Assembly (NCBI GenBank): GCA_002310035.1 | Contig: DBYC01000053.1 | Coordinates: 1-54,054 of the forward strand | DNA length: 54,054 nucleotides | Source of the DNA: a bacterium UBP6_UBA1196 | GTDB taxonomy: Bacteria; UBP6; UBA1177 | Direction: 5' to 3' | In this document: in pieces, positions 15,577 through 23,938 of the stretch | Numbering within the stretch: the first letter of the stretch is position 1 | Layout of the letters: each line of letters begins with the position of its first letter | Position numbers and translations under genes: made by a program | Notes under the pieces: generated by a model | Seen by the model: only the letters and a program-made list of their open reading frames with translations | Told to the model about the DNA's origin: nothing | Databases searched by the model: none

Positions 15577-16806
15577 ATGAAAAAAATTTATAATCGTGAA
15601 TATTACTTGAAAAAAATACGCGGTTTTTACGACAGCGATTTGATAAAAGTCATAAGCGGTGTGCGCCGCTGCGGAAAATCCTGCTTTCTGGAATCGGTTA
15701 TCAATGATTTGAAAAAGCGCGGTGTTCCGGAAAATGACATTGTTTATATCAACCTGGATATGCGCGGTTTTCGGAGCGTAACCACTGCCGACCAGCTTGA
15801 CGAACTCATTGCCGCTAAACTTCCTGACAGCAAAATGAAATATCTTTTTATTGACGAAATCCAGAATGTGAAGGACTTCGAGCCTGTCATCAACAGTTTC
15901 CGAGAAGAAGGAAATGTTTCGATTTTCATCACCGGTTCGAACTCGTATCTGCTGAGCGGCGAGCTTGCGACAAAACTCACCGGCCGTTACATCGAAATCG
16001 AGATGTTTCCTCTGAATTTCGGCGAATACCTTGAAATGAAAGCATTTTTAGGAAAACCTCTCTCTGACAACAAAGCTGAGGAATTTGACGAATATCTGCG
16101 TTTCGGAGGTTTCCCGAAAACTCTTGAATTTGATGATCCTGTTGACAAAGAGCTTTATGTAAAGGATGTCATTGAGCAGATTTTTGAAAAAGACATTCTG
16201 AAGTTTCGCAAAATCCGCAACAGATCGCTTTTCGAGCGGGTTATGAACTATATCATCAACAATTTCGGCGCAACAACCAACCTTCAGAATATATTGAGGT
16301 ATTTCCGCAACGAAGAGGGTATTCCGATAAAGCAGGAAACTTTGCACGGTTACATAAAGATTCTTGAAAATGCCAAAATCATTTACAAATGCCCGCGATT
16401 CGACATCAAATCCAGAAAGTCGCTCAAAGGGGAACAGAAGTACTATCTTGCCGATCTCAGCATCTGTTTTTCGCGCAATGTCGACCGCAGAATCAACTAT
16501 TGTCCGGCACTTGAGAACATCGTTTACACTTATCTTACATCCCGCGGATATTCAATGAGTGTCGGCAGGATCGGCAATCTGGAATGTGATTTTATTACAC
16601 GAAAAAACATGGATTACTATTACATTCAGGTCGCAATGACAATCGCCGAAAGAAAAACGGAAGACCGCGAATACGCCCCTTTTGGGAAAATACGCGACAA
16701 CTACCCGAAATATCTTTTTACTTTAGACCCGCTTCTGCAAAGGCGTGACGGCGTGAAACACTGCAATATCATCAATTTTATCGCTAAAGGCGAAGAGCTG
16801 TTATAA
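15577..16806 (+). CDS. AAA+ family ATPase with DUF4143 C-terminal domain
   Basis: 409 residues. ATG 15577 is chosen because GGAGG (15567-15571) sits directly before it. The N-terminal AAA_14 domain has a Walker A at residues 28-35 (GVRRCGKS) and a Walker B with hhhhDE at ~90-94 (YLFIDEIQN), followed by ITGSNSYLLSGELATKLTGRY (sensor and Arg region). The C-terminal half is DUF4143, with an ADLSICF-type motif and a PD-(D/E)XK-like region near ECDFITRK...YYIQVA. Such ATPases are common, scattered and often transferred; their substrate is unknown. It is a single gene beside the RAYT locus. Confidence 0.9.
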   Translation: MKKIYNREYYLKKIRGFYDSDLIKVISGVRRCGKSCFLESVINDLKKRGVPENDIVYINLDMRGFRSVTTADQLDELIAAKLPDSKMKYLFIDEIQNVKDFEPVINSFREEGNVSIFITGSNSYLLSGELATKLTGRYIEIEMFPLNFGEYLEMKAFLGKPLSDNKAEEFDEYLRFGGFPKTLEFDDPVDKELYVKDVIEQIFEKDILKFRKIRNRSLFERVMNYIINNFGATTNLQNILRYFRNEEGIPIKQETLHGYIKILENAKIIYKCPRFDIKSRKSLKGEQKYYLADLSICFSRNVDRRINYCPALENIVYTYLTSRGYSMSVGRIGNLECDFITRKNMDYYYIQVAMTIAERKTEDREYAPFGKIRDNYPKYLFTLDPLLQRRDGVKHCNIINFIAKGEELL

Positions 16807-16870
16807 TATAAATTTATTTCCCGAAAATTTCTGCTAATATGCCGCCGTTTAAATTTCTTTGAGGTGTAAG

Positions 16871-17437
16871 ATGAAAAAAGAACTTAAAAAGGCTTTCGGC
16901 GAGCTTCTTGCCGAAATGAAGGACAAGGCTCTTGCCGAAAAGGTCGTTGAAGTGTGGGCCGACTGCGCGAAAGAGGGCGGCTGGAAAAACTATGACGAGC
17001 TTTGCGAGATTCCGTTCACGCTTCTCACTCCGACTGACGGCGTAAACCTGATCGAGCACACTGTCGCGGTCACGAAAGGGGCTCTGGGCATAGCCAAGGC
17101 GATGATTTCAACCTACAAAAAAGTGCCGTTTGAGATCAATCTGGACTGGGTCATCGCAGGCGGTTTACTGCATGATGTCGGCAAGCTCATGGAGATAGAG
17201 AAAGTTGACGGCGCATACAGGAAAAGTTATGCCGGAAAGTGCGCGCGTCACCCGATAAGCGGAGCGATCGCAGCCGCGAAACACGACCTTCCGCTTGAGA
17301 TCCAGAATATCATCATCTGCCACGCGAAGGAAGGCGAGGGGAGACCGCAGAGGATCGAAGGCGTTTTCATCCATCAGGCCGATTTCGCGACCTTCAATCC
17401 CGCTGTCATGAAAGAAAAAGGACAGCTTATTCTGTAA
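16871..17437 (+). CDS. HD-domain phosphohydrolase
   Basis: 188 residues. ATG 16871 has GAGGTG upstream. Metal-binding HD superfamily residues are visible: H63 in IEHTVAV, H101-D102 in LLHDVGK, further His in ARHPISGAIAA and ICHAKEGEG, and a final Asp in IHQADFA. The compact single domain fits cytosolic metal-dependent phosphohydrolases. The substrate cannot be told. A -10-like TAATAT lies at 16835-16840. The convergent antiporter gene ends 4 bp after the stop. Confidence 0.88.
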   Translation: MKKELKKAFGELLAEMKDKALAEKVVEVWADCAKEGGWKNYDELCEIPFTLLTPTDGVNLIEHTVAVTKGALGIAKAMISTYKKVPFEINLDWVIAGGLLHDVGKLMEIEKVDGAYRKSYAGKCARHPISGAIAAAKHDLPLEIQNIIICHAKEGEGRPQRIEGVFIHQADFATFNPAVMKEKGQLIL

Positions 17438-17441
17438 AATT

Positions 17442-18368
17442 TCAGATGATTTTTAATCCCAGAAGAATCGTATATACCGCATAAAACAAGACCAGGAAAA
17501 TTCCCGAAATTCGGCTGATCTGTTTTCTGATGCCGAAAATGAAAAGGAAAAGCGTGACGATCCCGACAGCCGGCAGGTCCCGCGAGAGGATCTTCGGGTC
17601 AACTGTCATCGGACTTATCGTTCCGGCGATTCCGACAACGCACATTGTGTTGAAAAGGTTCGATCCGACTACGTTTCCGAATGCGACGCCGTGTTCGTTC
17701 TTTCTTGCGGCCGACACTGACGCTGCGAGTTCAGGAAGCGATGTTCCGAGCGCGATTATCGTGAGACCAATGATAAGTTCGCTTACTCCAAGGGCTGTCG
17801 CGATGTCTTTTGCTGCCCAGACAAGAGCTCTGGAGCTGCCGACAAGAAGCGCCAGACCGAAAAGGATCCAGAAAATTGATTTCGGCAGAGAGTCTTTTCT
17901 GTCGGACTCTTCGCTCTGCTCCTCCTTTTTGCCGAGTGAGGAGATCACCATTATCGGAATGAAAAGAACGAGCATTGAAATCGCGTTGATGCGCGAGAGT
18001 TTGCCGTCGAGAATGAGAAAAACGGTCAGGATCAATGTCCCTGCGAGAAAAGGAAGCTCTTTTTTTACGACTGAAAAATCGACTTTTATGGGATTGACGA
18101 TCGCTGCGACCCCGAGGATAAGAAGAACATTCGTGATGTTCGAGCCGTAGGCGTTGCCGAGCGCGATTGAGGGGCTGCCTTCAAACGCAGAAACAGCCGA
18201 GACTAGCATTTCCGGAGCCGAAGTTCCGAAACCGACGATGACCATTCCGATGAGAAACGGTGAAACGCCGAGAATCCGTGCCAGACCGCAGGCGCCGTCA
18301 ACGAATTTGTCCGCGCTCCACGCCAGAGCTAAAAGTGAAACTATGAGGACAATAGCCTGAACCCACAT
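17442..18368 (-). CDS. Calcium/sodium antiporter (CaCA family, YrbG-like)
   Basis: 308 residues with about ten hydrophobic segments in two inverted halves. The two alpha-repeats are plain: GFGTSAPEMLVS with GNAYGSNITNVLLILG in the first half, and ALGTSLPELAASVSA with GNVVGSNLFNT in the second. The acidic residues in these repeats bind the cation. The family exchanges Na+ or H+ for Ca2+ across the inner membrane. A polar loop rich in Lys/Glu/Ser (~145-160) separates the halves. It has its own minus-strand promoter at 18404-18431 and no operon partner. Confidence 0.94.
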   Translation of the reverse strand: MWVQAIVLIVSLLALAWSADKFVDGACGLARILGVSPFLIGMVIVGFGTSAPEMLVSAVSAFEGSPSIALGNAYGSNITNVLLILGVAAIVNPIKVDFSVVKKELPFLAGTLILTVFLILDGKLSRINAISMLVLFIPIMVISSLGKKEEQSEESDRKDSLPKSIFWILFGLALLVGSSRALVWAAKDIATALGVSELIIGLTIIALGTSLPELAASVSAARKNEHGVAFGNVVGSNLFNTMCVVGIAGTISPMTVDPKILSRDLPAVGIVTLFLFIFGIRKQISRISGIFLVLFYAVYTILLGLKII

Positions 18369-18403
18369 TTTTTACCCCGCTGAAAAAAGACAAAAAACCC
18401 TGA

Positions 18404-18431
18404 ATTATGATGAAAACCGAGCTTATTTCAA
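18404..18431 (-). promoter_or_regulatory. Predicted sigma-70 type promoter of the antiporter gene
   Basis: Minus strand TTGAAA (18431-18426), 16 bp, CATAAT (18409-18404), about 35 bp upstream of the ATG. Confidence 0.5.
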
Positions 18432-18443
18432 GAAATATCGTTA

Positions 18444-18526
18444 TTTTTGCCGCCGTCGCCTGATTCATCGTTACGGCGAAACGGCGTGACGACGTTACGA
18501 CAAAAAAGTCGGCGGCGGCGTCAAAA
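18444..18526. repeat. Intergenic structured element similar in build to 11795-11895
   Basis: It starts with TTTTTGCCGCC and ends with GGCGGCGTCAAAA, as in the element upstream of htpG. The core differs and has CGTTACG twice plus several GACG/GGCG motifs. It lies between the antiporter promoter and the sigma-54 activator site of gspC. Function unknown. Confidence 0.45.
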
Positions 18527-18530
18527 CCAG

Positions 18531-18620
18531 TGACAAAATGTCAAATTGCCGAATTGACATTTTAAGCCGCTTTGTAACTTGCTGATTTTGTTTGTGAATT
18601 TTTTTGGCACTTGAGTTGCT
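18531..18620 (+). promoter_or_regulatory. Sigma-54 promoter with upstream activator site, driving gspC
   Basis: The -24/-12 element TGGCAC-N5-TTGCT at 18605-18620 fits the sigma-54 consensus with GG and GC at the right spacing. An activator-like site with TGACA/TGTCA inverted repeats lies at 18531-18560. The same module, with near-identical sequence and the same 74-bp offset, stands upstream of gspG (25184-25273). Sigma-54 promoters need an NtrC-type ATPase activator; none is encoded in this window. Confidence 0.85.
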
Positions 18621-18653
18621 TAACATTGGAGTTTTTTGTTCGTGAGGTGTGCT

Positions 18654-19631
18654 TTGAAAAGCAGGACTGTTTTGAACATAGCTTTGTTTTTCGCGATAAT
18701 TGCGGCGGTGCTTTCACTCGTCGGGTTTATTCTTTCGTTTGTCGTGAAAGGCGAGCAGGTTTATGTGCCTGTCGGTAAAAATTATTATAAAACTTTGGAA
18801 GACGACGGTTCTGAAGAAAAAAAGGAAAGCTTTTATTTCGGCAGAAATCCGAACAGTATGAGTGCGGCGAACATTTTCGATTCGTCCTCGCGTTTCATCG
18901 CTCTTGCGGAGCAGCAGACAACCGAAACTGTTGAAGAGGCGAAGGTCGTGCCGGAAATGAGCAAGGAAGATATTTTCTATTATCTTGAAAATCCTGACAA
19001 ATGTACGCTTCTGCCTGGTTACGAGCTCACTGGAACGATCGTGGCTAAGGACAATGATTTTTCGTTCGCGATCCTCAAAGGCGGCAAAGGGAGCACAGGC
19101 GGCGCGGTCACGAGAACCGGAGCAGAGGTTCAGGACGGCGTGATACTTGCTTTTGTCTGGAGAAATATAGCGATTTTCAGAACGACAAGCGGTGTGAAAT
19201 GCATCGGCGAAGGTGTCGGCGAGACGAAGCCTTTGCCTGCTCCCGGCGTGAAAACGGCGGAATCTGCACCTGTCGTCCAGCCTGAAGGCGATGACGGTCT
19301 TGATATCAGGAATGTAGGGCCGAACCAGTATGTTCTCAAACGCTCAGAGCTGAACAAAGTCACCGGCAATCTGGGCGCGCTTGCGAGCCAGGCGAGGATC
19401 GTTCCTTCCAACAAGGATAACGGATTCAAGATCTTTTCGATCGCCAGAGACAGTCTTTTTACCAAAATAGGAATACAGAACGGCGATGTCCTTAAGTCGA
19501 TAAACGGCATAGAGCTTTCAAGCCCGGACAAGGCTTTAGAGGCTTATTCGCGTCTCCAGAGCGCGTCGAAACTTTCACTTGACATCGTCAGAAAAGGACA
19601 GAATGAAACATTGGAATATACGATAGAATAG
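18654..19631 (+). CDS. gspC: T2SS inner-membrane platform protein GspC with PDZ domain
   Basis: About 325 residues. The start is read as TTG 18654, which has GAGGTG four bases upstream; earlier in-frame TTG/GTG codons are less likely. One membrane helix lies at ~6-28. A periplasmic homology region (~115-185; LTGTIVAKDNDFSFAILK, VILAFVWRNIAIF) should contact the secretin. A C-terminal PDZ domain (~245-325; GFKIFSIARDSLFTKIGIQNGDVL) completes the usual GspC layout. GspC links the secretin to the inner-membrane platform and may help select substrates. It is the first gene of the gsp cluster, directly behind the sigma-54 promoter; gspD follows after 9 bp. Confidence 0.9.
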   Translation: MKSRTVLNIALFFAIIAAVLSLVGFILSFVVKGEQVYVPVGKNYYKTLEDDGSEEKKESFYFGRNPNSMSAANIFDSSSRFIALAEQQTTETVEEAKVVPEMSKEDIFYYLENPDKCTLLPGYELTGTIVAKDNDFSFAILKGGKGSTGGAVTRTGAEVQDGVILAFVWRNIAIFRTTSGVKCIGEGVGETKPLPAPGVKTAESAPVVQPEGDDGLDIRNVGPNQYVLKRSELNKVTGNLGALASQARIVPSNKDNGFKIFSIARDSLFTKIGIQNGDVLKSINGIELSSPDKALEAYSRLQSASKLSLDIVRKGQNETLEYTIE

Positions 19632-19640
19632 AGGTGCAGG

Positions 19641-22241
19641 ATGTTAAAAAATCGATTCTGGTTAAAAACATTTTGTTTGCTTTTTGCTTTGGTCGTCTTT
19701 GTCTCCGGCTATGTTCAGGCTGAAGACGGGGCGGAAGGGCAGAAAGCTGAAAACATAAAAGTCCCGATAAATATGAACAACAAAGTGAAACTTAATAACA
19801 TCTCTTCTCTCAAAACGCCGAATCCCAAACTGACCAAAAATGCCTTGAGAAAAGAAGAGAAAAAGGACGAAGAAAAAAAGGAAGAAGAGGAGAAGAAGGA
19901 AGAAGGCGGTCAGCCGGAAAATAACGGAGAGGTCAGAACAGTAACGCCTCCGCAGCCGAAAACTATTCTGGACAAGGAACCTCAGCCTAAAACACCTGAG
20001 GACAACAAGCTGCTTGACGCTGTAAAAGTCGAAATAAACGAGCCGAAAGCGGCCAACATGAACCTTAAGATCAGGCTCGATTTCAAAGACGAAGAGTTGA
20101 TGAACGTCGTCAAACTCTTCTCCGATCTGCTGCAGAAAAATTTCATAATTCCCGAAAATCTCGGCAAGGCTAAGATCAACCTTCTTTCCCCGCAGAAAGT
20201 CACTGTCGCGGAAGCTTACAAGACATTTCTGACCCTTCTTGCAGTTAACGATTTCAGTGTTTCCGAAGACGGTTCGTATACGATAATCACTAAGGAAAAG
20301 AACATTCCGGAGATGAAGATCCCTTTTTATAAAGGGACGAACGTTCCTGATTTGTTCAAGATGGTCGCGACAATAATGAAATTCGAATATGTCACGGCCG
20401 GTGATATCGACAAGGTCCTGAAGCTCTTCAGAGACAAAGGGGCAACTTCGGTAGTTTTCGATGATAAGACATTAATTGTGGTCGATTATGCTGCAAATAT
20501 CAGAAAGATCATGACTCTTGTGAAAGAACTTGACCAGCCTTCCGAATCGGACAAGGCGGAGCTCTACTTCATCAAGCTCAATCACGTTCTTGCAGCCGAT
20601 GCCCGCAAAATCATTGAGGATATTTTCAAGGATTTCTCCAAAAAAGGAAATAAGAAAGGTAAAAACAACGAAAACACCCCGTCGCTCGGCGGAGTCGGCA
20701 AGCAGGCCGAGGGAAACAACAACGGCAAATTCCCTCCGCGGCCGCCGTTTCCGCCTGCTTGGGGAAATCAGGAAGACAGTGAAGGATTGAGTGAAACTTA
20801 TATCCACATAGTAGCCGACGAAAGAAGCCAGCAGATAATCGTTCTCTGCAACAAAACGACTTACAATCTGATTCTTCAGGTAGTCCAGAATATTGACCGT
20901 GAAGTAGAGGGAGAAGGTGAGATCCATGTCGTAAAACTTCAGAACGCGAAAGCCGAGGACATGCTCAAGACCTTGAACTCGCTCTCTAAAAACAAAAAAG
21001 CTTCCGGTTCTTCGAAAAGCGGGAACAAAGGAACAGATGTCTTTGAAGGCGATGTCCAGATTTCCGCGAACGAATCGACAAATTCTCTTGTCGTTGTTTC
21101 TTCGCTTCAGGATTTCAGAAACCTCAAAAAAGTTGTTGAAAAACTCGATGTCAAACGGAAACAGGTTTTTGTCGAAGCGGCGATCCTTGAAGTCAGCATC
21201 GACAATAATCTTGAATACGGCAATGCTTACAGTGCGATGGGATATCAGGTCACTGTAGCCGGCGAGAAAGTTCCTATTTTCTTCGGAAAGGCTCTCTCTA
21301 CTCCGACACCGGGACTTGTTGCAGGTATGGTCGGAGCGTCGGTCGACGGAACCGCCGGCATGCCAGGTCTTTCGCTTGTTGACGGTATTCCTTCGATAGG
21401 ACTCATTCTGAACGCGGCGCAGAACGATTCGACTGTCAACGTAGTTTCGACACCGCATCTTCTCACGACGGACAACGAGGAAGCCGAGATCACGGTCGGC
21501 GAGACTGTTCCGTTCCCGTCAGGCAACATTCTGACAAGTACGACAGGAAGCACGATAACCTATACCCGTGAAGACGTCGCGCTGAAACTCAAAATAAAGC
21601 CGCAGATCAACGAATCAGGCTACATGACCCTTGAGATCAACCAGGAGATGACCGAACTCGGCGCTCAGACCGACTACGGTTACAAAACGACGAAAAGACA
21701 GGCAAAAACCAAGATCAACGCCGAAAACGAGCAGACGATCGTCATCGGCGGACTTATGAAAGATACTGTTACGGAAGGCGAGAACAAGATCCCGATCCTT
21801 GGCGACATTCCTGTTATCGGCAATCTTTTCAAGTACAAAAAAGTAAATAAAGCCAAAGTCAACCTTCTTCTTATCCTCACTCCGCATGTCGTTGACAGCA
21901 AAGAGGATTTCGAACGTATTCTCCGCAAGAAAATGGAAGAGCGTGACGAGTTCGCACGCAAATATTACGGCGGCGACGCAACATTTGAAGAGACGGTATA
22001 CCTTGATAAAAGACGCGGTCCGCTCCTTTCGGTCGTCCATGCTGTAACTCAGCAGCAGGCTTTCGAGAAAGAGGAATTGAAAAGAATAGAGGCGGCCAAC
22101 AAGAAAGAAAATTCGATCATGGTCACTCCTGACGGTGAAGAAAAAATCATCGAAAACAACGACGATGCGGCTGAAAAAAGCAAAAAACCTAAGAAAGACG
22201 CTGAAGACGAGCTTGTTCCCGAACTTGACGAAGAGGATTAG
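19641..22241 (+). CDS. gspD: T2SS outer membrane secretin GspD
   Basis: 866 residues with ATG after GAGGTGCAGG. A signal peptide ends near QAED. A Lys/Glu-rich linker (~65-130) precedes the N0 domain (~145-215; KIRLDFKDEELMNVVKLFSD) and N1-N3 domains, with a Gly/Asn/Pro-rich insert near 335-375. The secretin core shows VPFPSG, the VALKLKIKPQI region, and the closing motif GENKIPILGDIPVIGNLFKYK. The C-terminal ~100 residues form an acidic, Lys-rich tail beyond the usual secretin end, which might bind a pilotin or the cell wall. GspD forms the outer-membrane channel. The gspE start follows 2 bp after the stop. Confidence 0.96.
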   Translation: MLKNRFWLKTFCLLFALVVFVSGYVQAEDGAEGQKAENIKVPINMNNKVKLNNISSLKTPNPKLTKNALRKEEKKDEEKKEEEEKKEEGGQPENNGEVRTVTPPQPKTILDKEPQPKTPEDNKLLDAVKVEINEPKAANMNLKIRLDFKDEELMNVVKLFSDLLQKNFIIPENLGKAKINLLSPQKVTVAEAYKTFLTLLAVNDFSVSEDGSYTIITKEKNIPEMKIPFYKGTNVPDLFKMVATIMKFEYVTAGDIDKVLKLFRDKGATSVVFDDKTLIVVDYAANIRKIMTLVKELDQPSESDKAELYFIKLNHVLAADARKIIEDIFKDFSKKGNKKGKNNENTPSLGGVGKQAEGNNNGKFPPRPPFPPAWGNQEDSEGLSETYIHIVADERSQQIIVLCNKTTYNLILQVVQNIDREVEGEGEIHVVKLQNAKAEDMLKTLNSLSKNKKASGSSKSGNKGTDVFEGDVQISANESTNSLVVVSSLQDFRNLKKVVEKLDVKRKQVFVEAAILEVSIDNNLEYGNAYSAMGYQVTVAGEKVPIFFGKALSTPTPGLVAGMVGASVDGTAGMPGLSLVDGIPSIGLILNAAQNDSTVNVVSTPHLLTTDNEEAEITVGETVPFPSGNILTSTTGSTITYTREDVALKLKIKPQINESGYMTLEINQEMTELGAQTDYGYKTTKRQAKTKINAENEQTIVIGGLMKDTVTEGENKIPILGDIPVIGNLFKYKKVNKAKVNLLLILTPHVVDSKEDFERILRKKMEERDEFARKYYGGDATFEETVYLDKRRGPLLSVVHAVTQQQAFEKEELKRIEAANKKENSIMVTPDGEEKIIENNDDAAEKSKKPKKDAEDELVPELDEED

Positions 22242-22243
22242 TC

Positions 22244-23938
22244 ATGGCAGCAAGGCGCAAAATAGGTGAAATCCTTGTCGAAAAAGGCTTTATCGACGAG
22301 GCTCAGCTTTCCGAAGCACTTGCCGCGCAGCAGGCAGACAGAGCGGGAACCGGCAAGATAGGACAGTTCCTTGTTTCCGAGGGGAAAGTCACGCCGGAGC
22401 AGGTTACGGAGGCATTTTCGGAGCAGAGCGGGATAAAAATCGTCTCTGAAGAAGATCTCAAAAAGCTGGATCCGGCTGTTTTAGGCGAATTTCCGATCGC
22501 TCTGGCGAAAAAATTCAAGGCTCTTCCGCTTTATGCAGACAATGATCTGCACATTGTAGTTACCGATCTTGATCCTCTCCTTTTCAACCAGCTTTTCATG
22601 ATTTACCGCAAAAATGTCGTTTCGCTTCTTGTAACTCCCGCAAAAATCAACGACATGATAAATCAGGCATACAGCAGCGTCGACAACAAGGAAGAATCTC
22701 TCAACGCCGAGGAGTTCGGCAAAATGGCTGACGAGGACGACACGATCCCCGACCTTATCGACTCCAACGACGATGCCCCGATCATCAAGTTCGTCAACAA
22801 TACGATCGCGAAAGCGGTCAAGGAAAAGGCCAGCGATATCCACTTTGAATCTTACGAGGACGAAGTTATCGTCCGCTTCAGAAAGGACGGTAAACTTTCT
22901 ATCGTCCAGCGTGTTCCTAAGGCGGCTCAGGCAGGTCTCATCACGAGGATCAAGATCATGAGCCGGCTCAACATTTCGGAAAAAAGGCTTCCGCAGGACG
23001 GCAACATCAAGGTAAAAATAGCCGGAAACGACATCGACTTCCGTGTTTCGACTCTTCCTAGCGTCCACGGCGAATCGATCGTTCTCCGTATTCTTGACAA
23101 ACGCTCGCAGAAACTTTCGCTCGACGAAAGCGGTTTCACCAAGCGTGATCTCGAGACGATGAGAAAGATAATTCACATGAAACACGGGATTTTCCTCGTT
23201 ACAGGTCCTACCGGAAGCGGTAAAACGACGACGCTTTATTCGGCTCTGACCGAAATAAATTCGCCTGATGTCAAAATAATCACGGTCGAAGACCCGGTCG
23301 AGTATCAGATCAAAGGTGTAAACCAGATCCACATCAATTCGAAGATAGGTCTCACTTTCGCGAGCGGTCTCCGTTCGATTCTTCGTCAGGACCCTGACAT
23401 CATCATGGTCGGTGAGATCCGTGATAAGGAGACTGCCGACATCGCGATCAACGCGTCACTTACCGGTCACCTTGTTTTCTCGACTCTCCACACGAATGAC
23501 GCTCCGACGGCGTTTACCCGTCTTATTGATATGGGAATTGAGCCTTTCCTCATTTCTTCTACTGTTGTCGGCGTTCTTGCGCAGCGACTTGTCAGAAAGC
23601 TCTGCCCGGCATGCAAAGAGGCTTACTATCCGCCGGCAGCGATACTTGAGGAACTCGGTCTTGACCCGAAGGAATACGCTAACCACCCGTTCTACAAGGC
23701 TGTCGGATGCCCCGAATGCGGATATTCTGGCTATAAGGGCAGAAGCGGTATTTTCGAACTTCTTATGATCGACGAAGAGCTCAGGCGTGCCGTTGTAGCA
23801 AGACAGGACGCTAGCGATATACGCAAAATTGCCGCTGCAAACGGAATGCTCAATCTCCGCGAAGACGGCGCACTCAAGGCGATAAAAGGTATAACCTCTC
23901 CTGAAGAAGTCCTTCTCAGAACGCAGGAGGATAAATAA
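22244..23938 (+). CDS. gspE: T2SS traffic ATPase GspE
   Basis: 564 residues. Residues ~1-150 hold the N-terminal domain that binds GspL (starting RRKIGEILVEKGFI). The ATPase domain has Walker A GPTGSGKTTT at ~321-330, an Asp box (VEDPVE), Walker B DPDIIMVGEIRDKETADIA, and the His box LTGHLVFSTLHTNDA. A tetracysteine zinc motif (C454, C457, C489, C492) is present, as in classical GspE. It powers pseudopilus assembly from the cytoplasmic face. Its stop overlaps the gspF start by one base (TAATG). Confidence 0.97.
   Translation: MAARRKIGEILVEKGFIDEAQLSEALAAQQADRAGTGKIGQFLVSEGKVTPEQVTEAFSEQSGIKIVSEEDLKKLDPAVLGEFPIALAKKFKALPLYADNDLHIVVTDLDPLLFNQLFMIYRKNVVSLLVTPAKINDMINQAYSSVDNKEESLNAEEFGKMADEDDTIPDLIDSNDDAPIIKFVNNTIAKAVKEKASDIHFESYEDEVIVRFRKDGKLSIVQRVPKAAQAGLITRIKIMSRLNISEKRLPQDGNIKVKIAGNDIDFRVSTLPSVHGESIVLRILDKRSQKLSLDESGFTKRDLETMRKIIHMKHGIFLVTGPTGSGKTTTLYSALTEINSPDVKIITVEDPVEYQIKGVNQIHINSKIGLTFASGLRSILRQDPDIIMVGEIRDKETADIAINASLTGHLVFSTLHTNDAPTAFTRLIDMGIEPFLISSTVVGVLAQRLVRKLCPACKEAYYPPAAILEELGLDPKEYANHPFYKAVGCPECGYSGYKGRSGIFELLMIDEELRRAVVARQDASDIRKIAAANGMLNLREDGALKAIKGITSPEEVLLRTQEDK

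Noticed and set aside
17530..18150. 206-residue ORF opposite the antiporter gene
   Set aside because: The sense gene shows both CaCA repeats; this frame is only its complement.
20472..21458. 328-residue ORF opposite gspD
   Set aside because: Antisense shadow of the secretin gene with no family features.
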